NCBI GenBank assembly: GCA_022393335.1
Contig: JAJEKB010001148.1
Span: forward strand, 94,606-158,605
Direction: 5' to 3'
From: Macrotrachela quadricornifera
Lineage: Eukaryota > Rotifera > Eurotatoria > Philodinida > Philodinidae
Length of the DNA: 64,000 nt
The stretch's first letter is position 1, and every line of letters starts with the position of its first letter. A program made the translations under genes and the position numbers. The notes beneath the pieces are model-generated. The model was not told the origin of the DNA, did not search any database, and worked only from the letters and a program-made list of their open reading frames with translations. Below, piece by piece: positions 12,245 through 27,216 of this stretch.

Positions 12245-14896
12245 TCAGTAATATACATCTAACATAGTACTACCATTTCCATTTGTATTGATCGAATGAG
12301 GCCTGTAATCTCGTGTTATATCCGATAGAAGTCGATTGCTATATTGAGAATTTTTCAATAAATGTCCATCGGATGCACGTAAAATAAATTCATTCGTATC
12401 AAGATACTGTGATTGTGTTGTTTGTTTTTTATCAGAATTTGATGATGATGGTGGTGGTGGTGGTGGAGGTGGTGCTGGTCTTTGTCGTTTTTGTTGTTGT
12501 TGTTGTTGTTCTTGTTGTATTGTTACAGATGGTTTATTATTTGGATAACTTGCATAAAGCGGATGTTGTAAAGGCATTGAAGTAATACGTCGTTCTATTG
12601 GTGGACTTAAATGACGATAGAGAGATGTTTCAATAATTGGATCTTGATGAGTTAACAAATTTGGTTGTGAACCAATCATCGATTGTGATGGAGCTGTCCA
12701 AAGTGGATTTGTCGAGATAGGTGCACCACTTCCATTAACAAGACGATTTTCATAACGAGGACTAAGATGTATTCCATTCTGTATATCATAATTTAAATTT
12801 GTTTCAGAACGAGTTCGATGTCCATTTGGCATTTGTTGATATTGATGATGAGTATTATTATAATAATTAGTTAAATCATCTTTTGATGATGAATTTGTTT
12901 GTGATAAACTATTTGATAATTCATAATTATTATTATTACGATTAAAAATTTTTCTATATAGAATAGAATATAAAATGAAAGAATATTGAAAAAAAAATTT
13001 ATACTTAGTAATAGCAGTAAATTGTGGTGGTCGAAAACGAAAAATTGGTGGTCTATCTTGTTGTTCATTTTCAATATGTTCAATATTACCATCATGATCA
13101 GTTAATATTGAACCTGTTTCATCTTTAAGAAATTCAAAAGCTAAACTGACTGTTTCCAACTAGAAAAAAGAATAGAAGAATATTAAATTTTTATTTTGTT
13201 TTAATTATATACCGGATCAACAGTAGTATCACTTCTTTGAGTTGCATAACGTGGTCGTCCATTATTTTCAATTCCACCATTACTTAATTCTGTTTTATTT
13301 AAATCATCTTTAGAAGAATTGTTACTCAATGATTGATGATTTACATATGTTTGCCGTCGTGTTCGACTATTATCTGAATCAATTGGTGTATAACCAACAA
13401 TTGCAGGCTAGAATAAATTAAATAAAAGTAATTCTAATAATTTTTGTTTTTATTATATTGTCTATGGATTTTTTTCAAATAAAATCTCGATTACCTTTGA
13501 TTTAAAACATATAGCACAAGTAGAACGTAATTTAGCTGTTAAAATAGTCGTGAAACTTGATGATATTAAATTTTCATTTTTAAAACGACCCATTATATGA
13601 TTTGATTTGAACAATACGTGTAAAAATGTTCATTGATTACTTCTCTTTCTTTCTTTTTTTCTCACTCAGACAGAATAAAGAACAAAAAGTAAGACAAATC
13701 TCTTTATCAATGAATAATACGATTAAAATGTTATCGTTATATATAAAGTAAGAGATGTATAAAGATGAGAAAGTATGCGTCTGTCTAACAGAAGCTGATG
13801 ATGTAAGGATGATAGTAGTAGCAGTGTGACTTTAGATGGAGAAAGGTGAGTGAAAAAAAGTAATCGTTTACTAAATTAAGATCCTTTCGTTTTTCTTTAT
13901 ATATATATATATATTGATGCTATCAAGGTTTTTTTTTAAATAGAATTTTCTGTTCAATACATTTAATGAGTTATTGATCGATCGATGAAGGTATGATAGC
14001 CTTCATTAAAAAGTAAGAGTAAGTGAGCAGAATGTAAAAAAAGAAGGTGTATATACTAAATATTCATTCAATGAAATATATTTTATTTTTGTTACCTCTG
14101 TACTTTTCCATGCTTGTGCTCGTTGAATATTTCCATGAGCAGTATGTACTGTATCATAATCTTTTGGTGGAAATAAAAGAGGTTGTTGAGAATCAATTTT
14201 TTTCTGTAATTCTTCTGTAATTGATTTAACTGGATCAATTTTATCTTGTCGACTACTATTACTAGTTGTTGATGAAGATGAAGCACCTGTATTTGTTTTA
14301 TTTGAATTTAATGTTGTTGTATTTAATGATTGTGATTGAATTTTTGGAGTATTATAATGCTCTAAATTAAGTAAATTATGATCGAGTAATTGTTGTTCAA
14401 GTTGTACAATGTTTGAACGATGACTTTCAATAAGTATATATGAACGAAGACGAGCTAATAATTTTTGAGCAATACGTGATGAATCACACCGGTATACATG
14501 TACAAATGCTGGATAATGACGACCAGTAAGTGGTGATATATAGACAACACCTAATTTAAGAAAAAGAAAAGAATCTATTAATTTTTTAAAGTTTATTTCT
14601 TTTAATTTTAATAACATACCAACAGTATCATGAAAAGAAGATTTTCCAATAGCTGATCCAGCAATCATAGATGATGGTACATGTGTAGAATATTTTTGAT
14701 CATTTTCATAGATTATTTTAACACCATCTTTAGATATTGATATAGTTGTTTTAACAAAATCACGTTTTGATTTAATTTGTCGAATTGAATGAATTGCATC
14801 TCGTATTGATATTTCATTTAATAATAATGTTGCTGCTGTACAACCACAATAATCAATATGAAAAGATTTTGGTTTTGAAAATTTATGCAAAGCCAT
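12245..14896 (-). CDS. PTB/PID-domain adaptor with a Pro/Gln-rich tail
   Basis: Exons at 14896 to about 14554 and 14550 to 14099 encode a phosphotyrosine-binding fold: FHIDYCGCTAATLLLNEISI, a helix DAIHSIRQIKS, DGVKIIYENDQKYSTHVP, then VVYISPLTGRHYPAFVHVYR and the C-terminal helix SSRIAQKLLARLRSYI. The exon ends in phase 0 after ...AWKSTE. The exon starting at 13412 (PAIVGYTPIDSDNSRTRR) is also phase 0, so I join them; the join is inferred. Exons then run to 12245 with ETVSLAFEFL, poly-Gln, nine Pro in a row and the end TMLDVYY. A 51-nt intron (12956-13006) is in frame and stop-free, so unspliced RNA would also be coding. No SH2 or other enzymatic domain is visible. Family not identified more closely; it may be two genes rather than one. 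Confidence 0.6.
13495..13593 (-). CDS. Possible alternative first exon of the PTB gene
   Basis: This 33-codon exon begins MGRFKNENLISSSFTTILTA and ends CAICFKSK at a clean donor (GTAATC) in phase 0, the same phase as the acceptor at 13412. It would give an isoform without the PTB domain from an internal promoter. Alternatively it marks a separate gene for 12245-13593. Confidence 0.45.
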
Positions 14897-17562
14897 GGGA
14901 CAAATCTATATATACATATATGAATGATAAATGACGAAAAAATAAATGAATAGGAGACTACTCATATACGATCGAAGTTTGTCAATAAAACGACAACGAA
15001 AAGAATAGACTAATGAACAACTTGTACTAGAATAGATTGGACCTTGAGACAATAGCCATATCGACAATTTTTGTTGACTTTAGAGAACGTGACTATCATC
15101 TTGTTTACGACAAAGAGAAAAAGAGAAAGATAAATCTGACCTATTAATTGGGACAAATCGATGCGTCTATCTATTGCCTTGAACAGTTCCGTTTTCTGAG
15201 CTTTCAATACTGTTATAACCTTTTTCTTTCTTTCTCATTTTTCTTTTTTTCTTTTCGTTCTGGACAATTAAAACAGTTCTTTATCAACTATTTCGTATAC
15301 TCTACAATGTCAGTTAGTTGACTTCACCTACTTTGTATAACATATTGAACACATCTAAATTAACTGGCAACTGTTTTAATAATGTCACTTTTACAAATGT
15401 AGGCGAGTTTTACTAATAATATTTCCTCATTCTAATTTTTTCTTTATGATAAAATATTAAATACACAAAAAAAAATTATACTGAGAAATAATTTTAATAT
15501 ATTAAATCATGATGACATATACTCACATATGTGTGAATAATAAAAACAACAACAACGATAACACAAGAAAAATTCAATAGGTGATATGAGCATGGGAGTA
15601 AATATGGATTTACTTGATGTAGTTCGTTTTTTCATTTTATAATTATTAATCAGACACTTAACAAGAAAGAGAAAAACGATGTGAAAAGAAATTCATCCAC
15701 TTATTCTATTCTTTTTTTTTTATTCTCGGAAGGTACATGTGTAGGTGTGTTGTAGGTGGAAAAAACAACATCAAATAATTTTTTTTTTCGTCTTCTTTTT
15801 CTACTCGTTTGCTGTCTTCAATATCGTTTTAGATTTTTTTACTTCAAAAAAAAAAAAATTCTTCTAGTGGTGTGACATTCGATTACGAAAATAAATATTA
15901 ATTAAATATAGAAAGAAGACACGGGTCGATGGTACAAAAAAAAATGACAGGCAATAAAATTTATAATTTTCTTAGTTTCTATTTGAATAAAAATAAATAA
16001 ATAACATACACCTACTATTCAATCACATAATACGATGCATATACAAAAAAAAATAAGAAAGAATATTTTTAAATGCATTAAATAATAATAATTAGATATA
16101 AGAATTATGATTATCATGAGAAGAAGAGAACGAAAAAAAAAATGACCATGAATATATGTAAATAGTTACAAGTCGTGTTAGAATTCTATGTGATATCATA
16201 CGAAATAAAAAAATAACACATGTGATATAATGAAAGTCACGTGTGCTATAAAAAAAATTCTTTTCAAAAATGAAAGTAAAAAAAGGTGTATATAGTTAGT
16301 AAATGGATAAATAATGGTATCAATCAAAAAACGGAAGTACACTGTTCAAGCATGATTACGTAAAAAGTTTCCTTTTTTTTCCCTTTGTATCCATATGTAC
16401 GCATTTATATGCTCTTATTTCAATTGTTTAAATGGAACTCTTAAATATTCTTTGTATTTTTTTTTGCGAGTAGAAATCATTTCAAATTCAATTAAAATAT
16501 ATATCTAATACATATTTTTTTTCAGTGTATTACTTGTCGTAGCAATAGATTTTGTTTACATGCAAAATACAAGTCATATCTTACCTTTTCATATGCATAC
16601 TTTTGTTAGTTATTCATATCTTTATAATAGAATCAAAGATGATGATAATAATACTTACCATTTCTCGTATAGAACGACGACGATGATGATACAACTACTG
16701 TCTTATCGAATACATAATGTTGCGCTTTTAGTAGACATTCATCTTACTTTTTTATCTAGAAGTTGTCAACAGATTCTTTTCCATTTGCCTTTATATACAC
16801 ACATAATCAACATAAACAGAAATATATTTTTCTTTTTATTTACTAATATTTTTTTGTATATAAAAATAATTTAATTTAAATACAATAACATGATAATATT
16901 GGATCACTTCAGGCATAACAAACAACCTAAAGACGAGTCATTACTGACGTGATAAACAGCCTTAGCAAAGTTCATATTACAACCTGTGTGAGATACATTA
17001 GTAAATTCTCTCATTTACTATATGAGCGCTTCAATTATGTTTCACATTTTAATCCTGTAGGAATTCTACTAACAGTTTTTATGTAAAAATATATATTATT
17101 CATCTTTCCATGTCATTTAATATAATATTCTCTTGATCATCACTATTTAAACATTTAGTATAAATATGCAAATAATTCAATAGAAGTAAATTGAAATTCC
17201 AATGCATTGCTATTTATATGATCAAAAGACAGTATTTTGTATAAGAGAATGTATTTTTATTTTGAGTCATTATATCAATATTCATAAAGATATATATATA
17301 TATATAATTAATGTCAAAAAAAAGAGAATGAGAAATTATCCCATATCTAAATTCTAATTTTGTTTTTTTTTTGTGGATTTGATAAAGGGATAGTCTTTAG
17401 AAAAGGAAAGGTTAAAGATATAGATATATATATACAGAAAAAATAGTCAAGAATCAAGCCTGAGTATGAGAGAAATAGTGTATACAAAACAAAGAAAAAA
17501 TAAGATGAAAATGAAATGAAATGAAATTGCACATTAAACAAAACTTAACAACGAAAATTAAA
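14897..17562. other. Intergenic region
   Basis: AT-rich spacer upstream of the PTB gene and downstream of afadin, containing long homopolymer A/T runs and a TA repeat at about 17289-17306. The open frames at 15010, 16560 and 17347 show no conserved features. No gene seen. Confidence 0.6.
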
Positions 17563-20500
17563 TCATTCATGTTGATCAGGTGGTTTACGAAAAAATTTTA
17601 ATTTATCTCGAAATGACATTGTTTCTGTTGTAACACCACTTGTATCATTATTTAAATTTTCTTTATTAATACCATTTATATTTCCATTTTGTTGTTGAAA
17701 ACGTTTTGTACGAAAACGTGGATCTAAATAAACTTCTTGTGCACCAATAACAGATGGTGTTTGATGATTTAATGTATCGTCATTAGTATATAAATCATCT
17801 CGACGTGTTAATTCAGCTGTTATACGTTCAACAGCATGAAGTGATGATACAGGTATTGCAACAATACTTGATGTTGGTGATGTTTCATTTAATAGTGGAG
17901 GTGGAGGAGGTAATGGTGGACTTATTAATTGATGATCACTAAAAAAAAATATTTGAAAAAATACAATTGTTTTTTTTTTCTATGTAAAATTAATCGAACT
18001 TCGATGCTCGTTGCATTAATGATTGTTTAATATTATTAGCTACAGCAAATGATATATCTCTTGTAGGTAGTGGAGGTGGAATAGGTGATGATATATAATT
18101 ATCAATATTATCTTTAATAACTGGAATATGTCCAACTGAAGATGAATGTTTAATTGATTCGTTTGTTAATGGTGGTGAATCAGGTAAACGCTAGAATAAA
18201 ATAGCACAAAAAACAGCAAATTAATGATTAAAATATATTTATATATATATATATTTACAACATGTTTTGATAAACGTGCTTGTTCTTTTTTAGCTTCAAT
18301 TGATCGATCTTCTTCTGACATTCGACGAGTTTTTAAATCTTTCATATCTCGTTCAACACGAACATCACGATCCTAATTAAAATAAAATTTTATTTTTTCG
18401 AAATAAAAATATTTTTATTATAAATACATACTCGTTCTTTACGTAAACGTGCTTCAATATCAGCTTCACGTTTTGCTTGTAAACGATTTGCATGTACTCG
18501 TTCAATTTGTCGATCATGTTCGTACTGTTCAAGACGACGTTTTAATCTAAATAATAAAAAAAATATAATTAAACTAAAAAAAAAGATAATATATTTATAC
18601 TTTTCATCGAATTCATTCATTTCATCAGTTCCACTTGGTGATGGAACTGGTAATACAGTAGAAATCTATTAATAAAAATATTATTATGAATAGAATTTTA
18701 TTTTTATTAAATTTACTGGAATAATATTCATATGTTCATCATGATTATTATCATTACCATTTGTTTGAAAATTAAATTCTTCAACACGTCGATCAAATTC
18801 ATGTTCCAATTTTAAATTACTTAAAAAGGAAAAAGATTTATTTTTTTTCTAGTTTTATATTTAATATATACTTTAATTCTTTTTCTTCATGTTCTGTACG
18901 TTCATTTCTATTTATTAAATCATTAATACGTTTTAAACGTAATTCACTTATATTATTTTGACGTGAATTTGCAAATTTCATTGATTCTTGTTGTTGATTA
19001 CGTGATTTTCTTTAAGAAAAAAAAAGAAATGAAATATTCTTTAAAATATTTAATTTACCGCATCGATGAAGCTAATTGATCAGAAGATGATGATAAAGTT
19101 GCTTTTGATAATCGATTTGTTATATCAGTATCATTTGTCTGAAAAAGAAAAAATAGTTTGATTGGTTTTTTTTTTTATTCAAATAAATGTAATTTACTGA
19201 ATTTGTTTGTTTAATTAATGCTAATGCACTAATCATTGGTTTTGGTAATGGTTTTGGTGCTATTGTTGGTCCAATAGCTGATTGTGTATGATTCATAGGT
19301 TTTATTGGATAATTTCCATTAATAAAATTATTTTGATTTGGTGGAATATCTTCTCGAAATATTAATGGTGGTGCTGTTGATATATTTCGATCACCAAATG
19401 ATTGTCTTTCACTAGCTGAACGAATAAAATTTGTTGGTTGAATATCATCATCATCATATTCTTCTTCATCATCATCATCTTCATCTTCTATTTGTTGTTG
19501 TTGTTGTTGTTGGTCTTGATTATCAATATGATGTTCATTTCCATTAATAATATAATTCTCATGATCATATATACGTTTAGGAATATCGAAAGTTTGATTT
19601 CGATTATTTAATGTTGTATATTGTATTTGATTTGGGTGAAATAAATTTGGATTTGATTGATGTTGTTGTTGTTGTTGTTGTTGTTGCTGTTGTTGTTGAG
19701 ATGTATGATCATTTAATAAATCATCATTTGTTTCTTCATCAATTAATATTTGAGCTGAACGTGCTGGTTGAATTAATCGATGTTGATTTTCATGTTGAAT
19801 AAGACGTTGAGAATTTGTATTAACTGGAATACTTTTAGCATTATAAACAAATTCATATGATGATGATGGATTTGTTAATTGTGGACGAGATGATGGTCGA
19901 GTTTGTGTGATTACAGATGGACTTGGTTGATGTTGATGTTGATGTTGATGATGATGATGAGGTGGATGAGCAAGTGTAGCAAAATGATGATGATGATGAT
20001 GATGATGATGTTGTTGTTGTTGTCCATTGTTATGAGTTAATAAACGTTCATGACTACTTGTTGTTTTTAAAGGTATTGCTGATGATGATATTGATGGATG
20101 TTGATGTGATAATAATGATGGATTTGATGTTGCAGGAAAACGAGCAAGTTGTTGCTGTTGTTGTTGTTGATGATTATGATGATGATTTTCAGATGATTTA
20201 GCAAGTAATGCTGAAAGACCTTGACGATTAGCTGCATCTTTAAGAACTTGTAATGTTACTAATGGTCCACATTGTTTAAGTGCCTCAGCCGCTCTGCAAA
20301 AAACAAAAGAAACATATAATAAACAAAAAACAGAATTTTATTTTATTTTTACTGTTCTTGTGTTATATCAATAAGACTAATTTTATCAACACAAAGTATT
20401 TGATCACCAGCTTGAAGACGTCCATCATCTTCAGCTGCACCACTTGGTACAATAGCTTTTATATAAATTCCTTGAAATTGTTGAGATTCGCCCTAGAACA

Positions 20501-23500
20501 AAAAGAATTTTTGTTTTGTAAAGAAAAAAAAACTTATTCTATTCATTTATTTTACTTTTGCGGCAACAATACTTAAACCAAGACTATTTCCTTTTTTATT
20601 TAATGTTACCGTTTCTACACTATTATTCCCATCATTATTACTATTATTATGTCCATTTTCATTCTAAACATAAGCAAAAAAGAAACATTTAATAATAATT
20701 CTAAAAATTAAAAATTACATTTTGTATTTGCATAAATTCCGTCCACATTCCAAGACTATGTGGATTAGTAAATAAACGACATAATGATGAACGACTCATT
20801 GGTTCAATAAATTCAAATAATTGTTGTGGTATACCACGTAAATTTTCACATGTATAACCATCTTCAGGTAATAAAAATGGTAAATTTAATTCAGGTTCTT
20901 CAGCTAATTGTACAAGTACACCTTCACGACGTAAATTTTCATCAACATGTTTATAAGCTGCAGCAAGAAGACTAAACAAAAAAAAGTTTATTAAAATAAG
21001 GTCAATTACTTTTTCTTTTTTAAAACTTACGCTTGTGTAAAATTCGGTGAAATAGGTGTTTCATTTCTATTTAAAACATAACTATTTAATATTTGTTTAA
21101 CTTGTATTGAATTAAGTTTAAATGTATTATTTGATATTAATTGTTGTACATCATGTACATCACGTTTTGTACTTTGTAATAATAAACATATTTGATTAAC
21201 TTTAGTTAAATGACAATCTGATGCTAATTCTAAACCTTGTCGTTGTGCCCAATCACTTATAGATTTTAAACGTATTAATAATTTTTCTCCCCAAAAATGT
21301 GAACATAATTTTAATTCTGGACAACAAACAATACGATTAAATAACCATGTATTTATATAATGAAATATTTGTGAAAACATTTGAATTGTTAATGCAGCAT
21401 TAACACGACATTTACGTAATAAATCCATAATTGATGAAAGTGTTCCAAGTATATCACCTAATGTTGCTTGATGATAATTATTTGGATTCATATCTAATGT
21501 TGTCCAACGTACATCAGATAATTTAGGATTTGTTGTACTATTTTCTTCTAAAAAATAAAAATTATTTAAAAAAAAAAGACTTTTTTTTTCAATTACCAAA
21601 TGCAATATAAATATCATGTTCAACATCATCTTGAGGATTTGTAAATGATATTAAATATTTATCTAATTCATTTTGTACAAGATGTGTTAAATAACGAAAT
21701 AAACGTTGTACACATTCAGCTAAATGATCTTGAATATCATGAGAAATTTTTGATATATCACGATCTTGTTTTATAAAATAAAGTAATTCAGATGTATTTG
21801 CTATCCAATAAGCAAGATAACCACCATGTTCATGACATTCCTTTTATTTTGAAAATAAATAAAAATTTACTTTTTCTTTTTGTTTAATGAAAATCTTACT
21901 TCAATTTTTTTATTAATTATATCTTCAATACGATAAAGTAATGAAATAATATTTTCTTGTTTTTGTACAAGTGGTAAATTTGGTTTTCCATATGGTGAAA
22001 GACGATGTCGTAATGTCATATAAAGTGCATAAACAGGTGATAAACGAAATTGTATATTATTTAATGGATAATTTTCAAAAATAGTATGAAGAAAACGAGT
22101 TTCAGCTAAATATAAAAAAAATTTTTATTAGATTTTTAAATTATACATAACTGATGTTTCTTTTTAGTCTATATTGAATAACTATGAGTACATTCAACAA
22201 AATTTAACTTCATTTCTGTCAAGTTAATAATGACTTTATTTTACATTTTTTTATTCATGATTCACTATAGAAATCATTCGTTCTTGTTGACTTAGTTTTT
22301 AAAGAATATCTTTCATTTCATAATGCCATAGTACAATATACGTGATTTAAGATTAAGCTAATCAAGCTTAGTATATGCCTACGCAAACACATGCTAATCA
22401 TAAATTTAATGTACAATAAAAATAGTCGATGAATTAATGTTATTATATATGAGTAAAGTTGCACATGTTGTTTATTAATAATTATTTATTATATCAACCA
22501 AATGCGTATAATCTAAATTTATCCTTACGTTTTTAGATAGTAATCAATAATAATTATCTTATTTATGAATAAATTTATTCAAGTTAATTATATTAACTGT
22601 TAATGTATACTGATAATAAAAGAGCGCATTAATGCCTTGAGATATTGATTGACTAACCACATTTGCTTAAGATAGAAACAGCTGTTAAAAATAAGTTATG
22701 TCTGGAAAGTATTTTCTGATTATCTCGTTAAGCTAATGTCTTTCATAATTATATTTGATTTTAGAATGTTAATTAAACATATCTTTTGTTTTTTTATTCA
22801 ATAATCTTACTTTCTCCTGGAACTTCTAATAAACCTGGTAAAACATCAATCATTGTTCTAAAAAAAAGAAAAAGTATTTTAAATAGATTTTATTTTATTA
22901 TTTTAAAATACCCTGGATCAATAATTTGATTAGATTTTTTTTGTTGTAAATCTTTTGCTGGTCGAATTTGTAATGTATTAGAATCAATATGATTAGATTT
23001 TTTAATACCATTCATTGGTATACTTGATAACGAACTATGTATTGATGGTTTATCATTATTTAATTGTGATATTGTTTTATTTGAAATTTTTTGAACAAAT
23101 TGTGGATCACAATAACGAAATGTTGAATTTCGTCCAAAACAAATTAATGAACCATGTTGTAAAACAAATGGTGTTGAAACAAGTTTACCATTTAACCATA
23201 CTTCACCACGTGGTGTTAATGTAACAATACCATTTTGATTATGTATTGTACAATGATCACGATCAATACCAATACCATCAATCTAAATTTAAATAAAAAC
23301 AAAATTATTTTCTTTAGAATTTTTTTTGCTTTTGTTTACATAAAAATATTGTTTTCCAATTCCTGCTTTTGCATCGCGACCAACATATGTTGTATTTGGA
23401 TGAATTTTAAATACACGTGGTGTTGTAAGATCAGTTCCATCTATTATAAAAATTGTTTTTTTTTTCTATGAATTTATTTTAAAAAATTAAATCTCTTTCT

Positions 23501-25346
23501 ACCATTTTTAACTTCAACAAACATTGAAAGATGATCATTAATAGTTCGATCTTGAATTGATGGTGCTTGAATTGTATCTAATGCTGATTCTTGTGCACGA
23601 AGACGTTTACGAATTTCAATATATTCTGATGGACATTTAACAACTTTAAACATAATTGAACCTATTTTTAAAAAAAAATTCAATATATGTAAATATTTTA
23701 ATTGTAAAAAAAGAAAACCTTCATTTTTTTGTGCATGATTTAAACAAATACTTAATGGACATTCTTTATCATGAAGTATAACTTCTTTTATTGTTTTATT
23801 ATCCATTTGATCACGTGGTGGAATAACAATCTTTAATAAAAAACAAAACTTTGATATTAAATTAAACAAAAAAAAGGTATAATATTACTTGAAGAAGGCA
23901 ATAATTTTGTGGATCTTCATGTTTTAAACCATATTTTTCAAGCATTTCTTTAACAACCCATTCAGCTGTATCTTTTATTGATAAAAGAAATGTTTTATAT
24001 GGTATTGATGGATTTAATGCATCACCAAATACTTTCATAGTTCCACCTTAAAATAAATAAAATAAATAAAAATTACACAAAAAAAAAGCTTTTCAAACCT
24101 CCTTCTTTTGTACTAATTTTAATAAATTTTTGTTTTAAACGATCTTGTTGAATTTTTTTAACCATTTCAGGATTTGATAATGAACGTGTAAATTTATTTG
24201 TTTCAGGTACTGATTTATATAATGATTCACCAATAGCTGTTGGTGTTACAGTTAATGATTGATTATCATTTTCATCAAGACCATTTTTCTATACATATAT
24301 ATATAAACATATAAAAATAAGTCAATTTAAATTTCTTTTTTTGCTAAGTATGTACATTAAGTAAATAAAAGAGAGAAAAAAAAACTGAAGGAGAAAAAAA
24401 AACAGAACATATTTGATTTGATTATGTAGACAAGGTAAAGTATGATATGGTTTTATTTTTTTTTGTTTCTTTTTGTATGAAGACTTTGAAATATATTTAA
24501 ATATTTCAATTTCAAATGATTTAGCGAAATATAAATTGTTAATTAGAAAAAAAAAACAAAATTCACAACACCAAAAGCAGAGCATTTATAATTATTATTA
24601 CCGATAAACTCTCGTCGATAAAAAATCCTATTAAGGAAAATAAAAAAAAAAAGAGATAAGCGATTTAACATGCAGAGAATGGAATATTATTTGTTTTTAT
24701 TTTCTTTTAATAAAATAGAATTTTTCAACTAACTTTATCTTGTTTTTTCTTTTTTTTTGATTCACGTTTTGATGATCGACGTTCTTTAAAACTACCACCA
24801 ATTGGTTTTGATAACTAGAAAATAGAAAAAAACATTTTCTTTTTATATGAAATTTTTGTTTTTTGATTATTTAATATAAACTTTAGGTAATTTAGCATTT
24901 TGTAATACAAATCGACCTTCTCGTTGATCTTTTCCCCAATAAAGTTGTACCCATAATGGTCGTTCATCCATTTCTAATTTTCTTCCTTCTAAATAATAAA
25001 TTTATTTTTATATAAATTAAAACTAAATATTAAAATAATTTCAACCTCCATTTGGATGAACTTCATATATACAATAATCTTTTTCATTTGGTAATGTTTT
25101 CATATCTGGTCGTAATTTTTCCATTAATACACGTATAACATCTATTGTTGTTGCTGTACTTGCAACACGTATACATTTAGTTGTAACTTTATCTTCAGCA
25201 TCTTGAAAATAAAATCTCATAACACCATAAAAATCCAAAACATCATTTGGTTCACTTATTTTAAATAAATCAAGACGAGTTGAATTCCATTCATTTATTA
25301 GATTAAGTATTTCCGAACGATCTTTCGGTAATCCGTTCATGGTCAT
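17563..25346 (-). CDS. AFDN: Afadin/canoe (RA-RA-FHA-DIL-PDZ scaffold)
   Basis: An actin-binding scaffold of adherens junctions that links nectins and Rap/Ras GTPases to the cytoskeleton. The N-terminal exon (25346-25041) is the first Ras-association domain ([20 protein letters not shown]...[10 protein letters not shown]). The second RA domain is at about 24045-23890 and the FHA domain at about 23665-23100 ([29 protein letters not shown]). The DIL domain, class V myosin-like, spans about 22100-20740. The PDZ begins about 20625 ([35 protein letters not shown]). The rest is disordered, with poly-Gln and poly-His runs (20200-19480), charged coiled coils ([20 protein letters not shown]) and Pro-rich segments. 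It ends [10 protein letters not shown] at 17563. There are about 25 short exons; one intron of about 700 bp lies at 22110-22810. The whole domain order of afadin is present. Confidence 0.95.
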
Positions 25347-26074
25347 GTCATATCTAGAAATAGAACAAGAATATTACATATATTTATCCTTTCCCATCTT
25401 ATACATAGTTAACGGATAATGATAATAATAAAAAAAGAAAGAAAAGATCTTTATCGCATTTTTTCTCTTTTTTTTTTTTGTTTTTTTTCCTATGAATATA
25501 ATAAACATGTCTATTGGAAAGTTCAACTAACGAACAATTCTTCCTGTCATATTCATTTTTTCTCTCTTTATCGTCCGAATGAACGAACGAAACAATGACC
25601 CAGAATATGAAAAAATCGCGAATCAAAACAAAGTATTAGATGTCGCTAGATATATTTATTATCGGTTGGTTCATTAATGCTATTAAGTTTTTGCTTAGAA
25701 ATATATTCAAAATATTTTGAAATTGAAGAAAAAAAAATTTATTCAATTTTCAAACAATTTTCCATATAAATAGTACTGTTATATTATCACATTATATTTG
25801 ATTTCTATTTCTCTATAAATTTATTATGTAAGACTTTATAAAAGTATAATATTTATTTTTTAAAGATCTTTATAGGAGACGTTTATCATTCGAAAATCTG
25901 TCAAATATTTCAAAAATGTATTCGAAATTCCGTAAGCAATTGAGAAAAGAGTATCGGTTATTGCACAATCATTGTGTAATACTATTTGAGAGTTAGAAAT
26001 ATAGTATTTAATAATAATGACTTCGTCATTTATAAATACATATAGGTGTGATTCAATCGTATATAACACAAATA
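25347..26074. other. Divergent promoter region, afadin and dNK
   Basis: Head-to-head spacer. An acceptor (TTTCTAG) ends 9 bases before the afadin ATG, showing a spliced 5'UTR or trans-splicing there. Otherwise AT-rich, with no recognised motif. Confidence 0.5.
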
Positions 26075-27031
26075 ATGTCTTCATCGAAGAAAAAATTAAC
26101 CGTTCGTTATTTATTTTTACAAAAATTTTATATTATATTTTATATATAGATTGCTATTGAAGGAAATATTGGTTCAGGGTAAATACAAATATTAAAATAC
26201 AATAAAAAAATTATTTGTTTTGTTTATTTAATATTTAGAAAAAGTACTTTACTCATTCCATTTAGTACATCTTCATTATGTGATGTAATACAAAAAAAGA
26301 TTTTATTTTTATATTATATTTCATTGTTATTTGTATTAGATTGTGTCAGAACCAATTGAAAATTGGACAAATATTAATGGAAATAATCTTCTTGTAAATA
26401 AAATAAGATTAATTATAAAAGTAATAGTTGTTTTTTTTTATTTAGGAAATGCTTTATAATGATCCTCATCGATGGGGTTTTACATTTCAAGCAAATGCAC
26501 AAATGACAATTGCAAAATTACATGAAAAACCATCAAAATTACCTTTTAAAATAATGGAACGATCTATTTATAGTGCAAGATATTGTTTTATTGAAAATCT
26601 TTATCGAAAGTAAAAAATCGATTTTCTTTTATTTTATTTTTACAATTGAAATTTTTTAGTAATGTTCTTCAAAATGTTGAATATGAAGTATTAAAAGATT
26701 GGTTTGAAATGCTTACATCTAATGATCGTTGTCATCTTGATTTAATTAGTATAAAATAAATTTTTTATTTTTGAAATTTTCTTTTTTTTTTAAAGTTTAT
26801 CTTCGAGCTAAACCAGAAACATGTCTTGAACGTATTAAAACTCGTAATCGACCTGAAGAACAATCAATAACACTTGATTATTTAAAACAATTACATGAAC
26901 GTCATGAAGAATGGCTTGTATCAAATAATTCCCAATTAAACATTCCTGTTCTTATTATTGATGGTAATCAAACTAAAGAACATGTTTATACTGATACAAA
27001 TACGCATTTAATAAATCTTATTTCTTGTTAA
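26075..27031 (+). CDS. Deoxynucleoside kinase (dNK/TK2 family)
   Basis: Phosphorylates deoxynucleosides with ATP in the nucleotide salvage pathway. Visible features in order: the P-loop GNIGSGKST, split by an intron at 26178; the SEPIENW strand and NLLEMLYNDPHRWGFTFQ; the catalytic/substrate motif MERSIYSARYCFIEN (ERS); the LIIYLRAKPETCLERIKTRNR LID region, split by an intron before YLRA; and YLKQLHERHEEWL. The length and order match animal dNK/TK2 rather than viral thymidine kinase. There is no obvious mitochondrial presequence in the short first exon (MSSSKKKLT). It is head-to-head with afadin and converges on MEIOB. Confidence 0.92.
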
Positions 27032-27216
27032 ATGTTTATTTTATTTTTGCTATTATTGTTGTTTTTATATATAAAAGAACAAAAAAAACGAAATTTTATA
27101 GTTATTCATCATGTAAATATTCTCGAGAAAATAAACAAGCAATTCGTACAATTGGTTTTGTATAATTTGAACTATTTTTTATCTAAAATAATCAAAAATA
27201 ATTTATTTAATTTTTT

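Noticed and set aside
16560..16874. 104-codon plus-strand frame
   Set aside because: Hydrophobic low-complexity translation of AT-rich DNA, with no conserved motif.
22110..22810. Possible transposon in the large afadin intron
   Set aside because: I found no inverted ends, duplication or reading frame; only an unusually long AT-rich intron.
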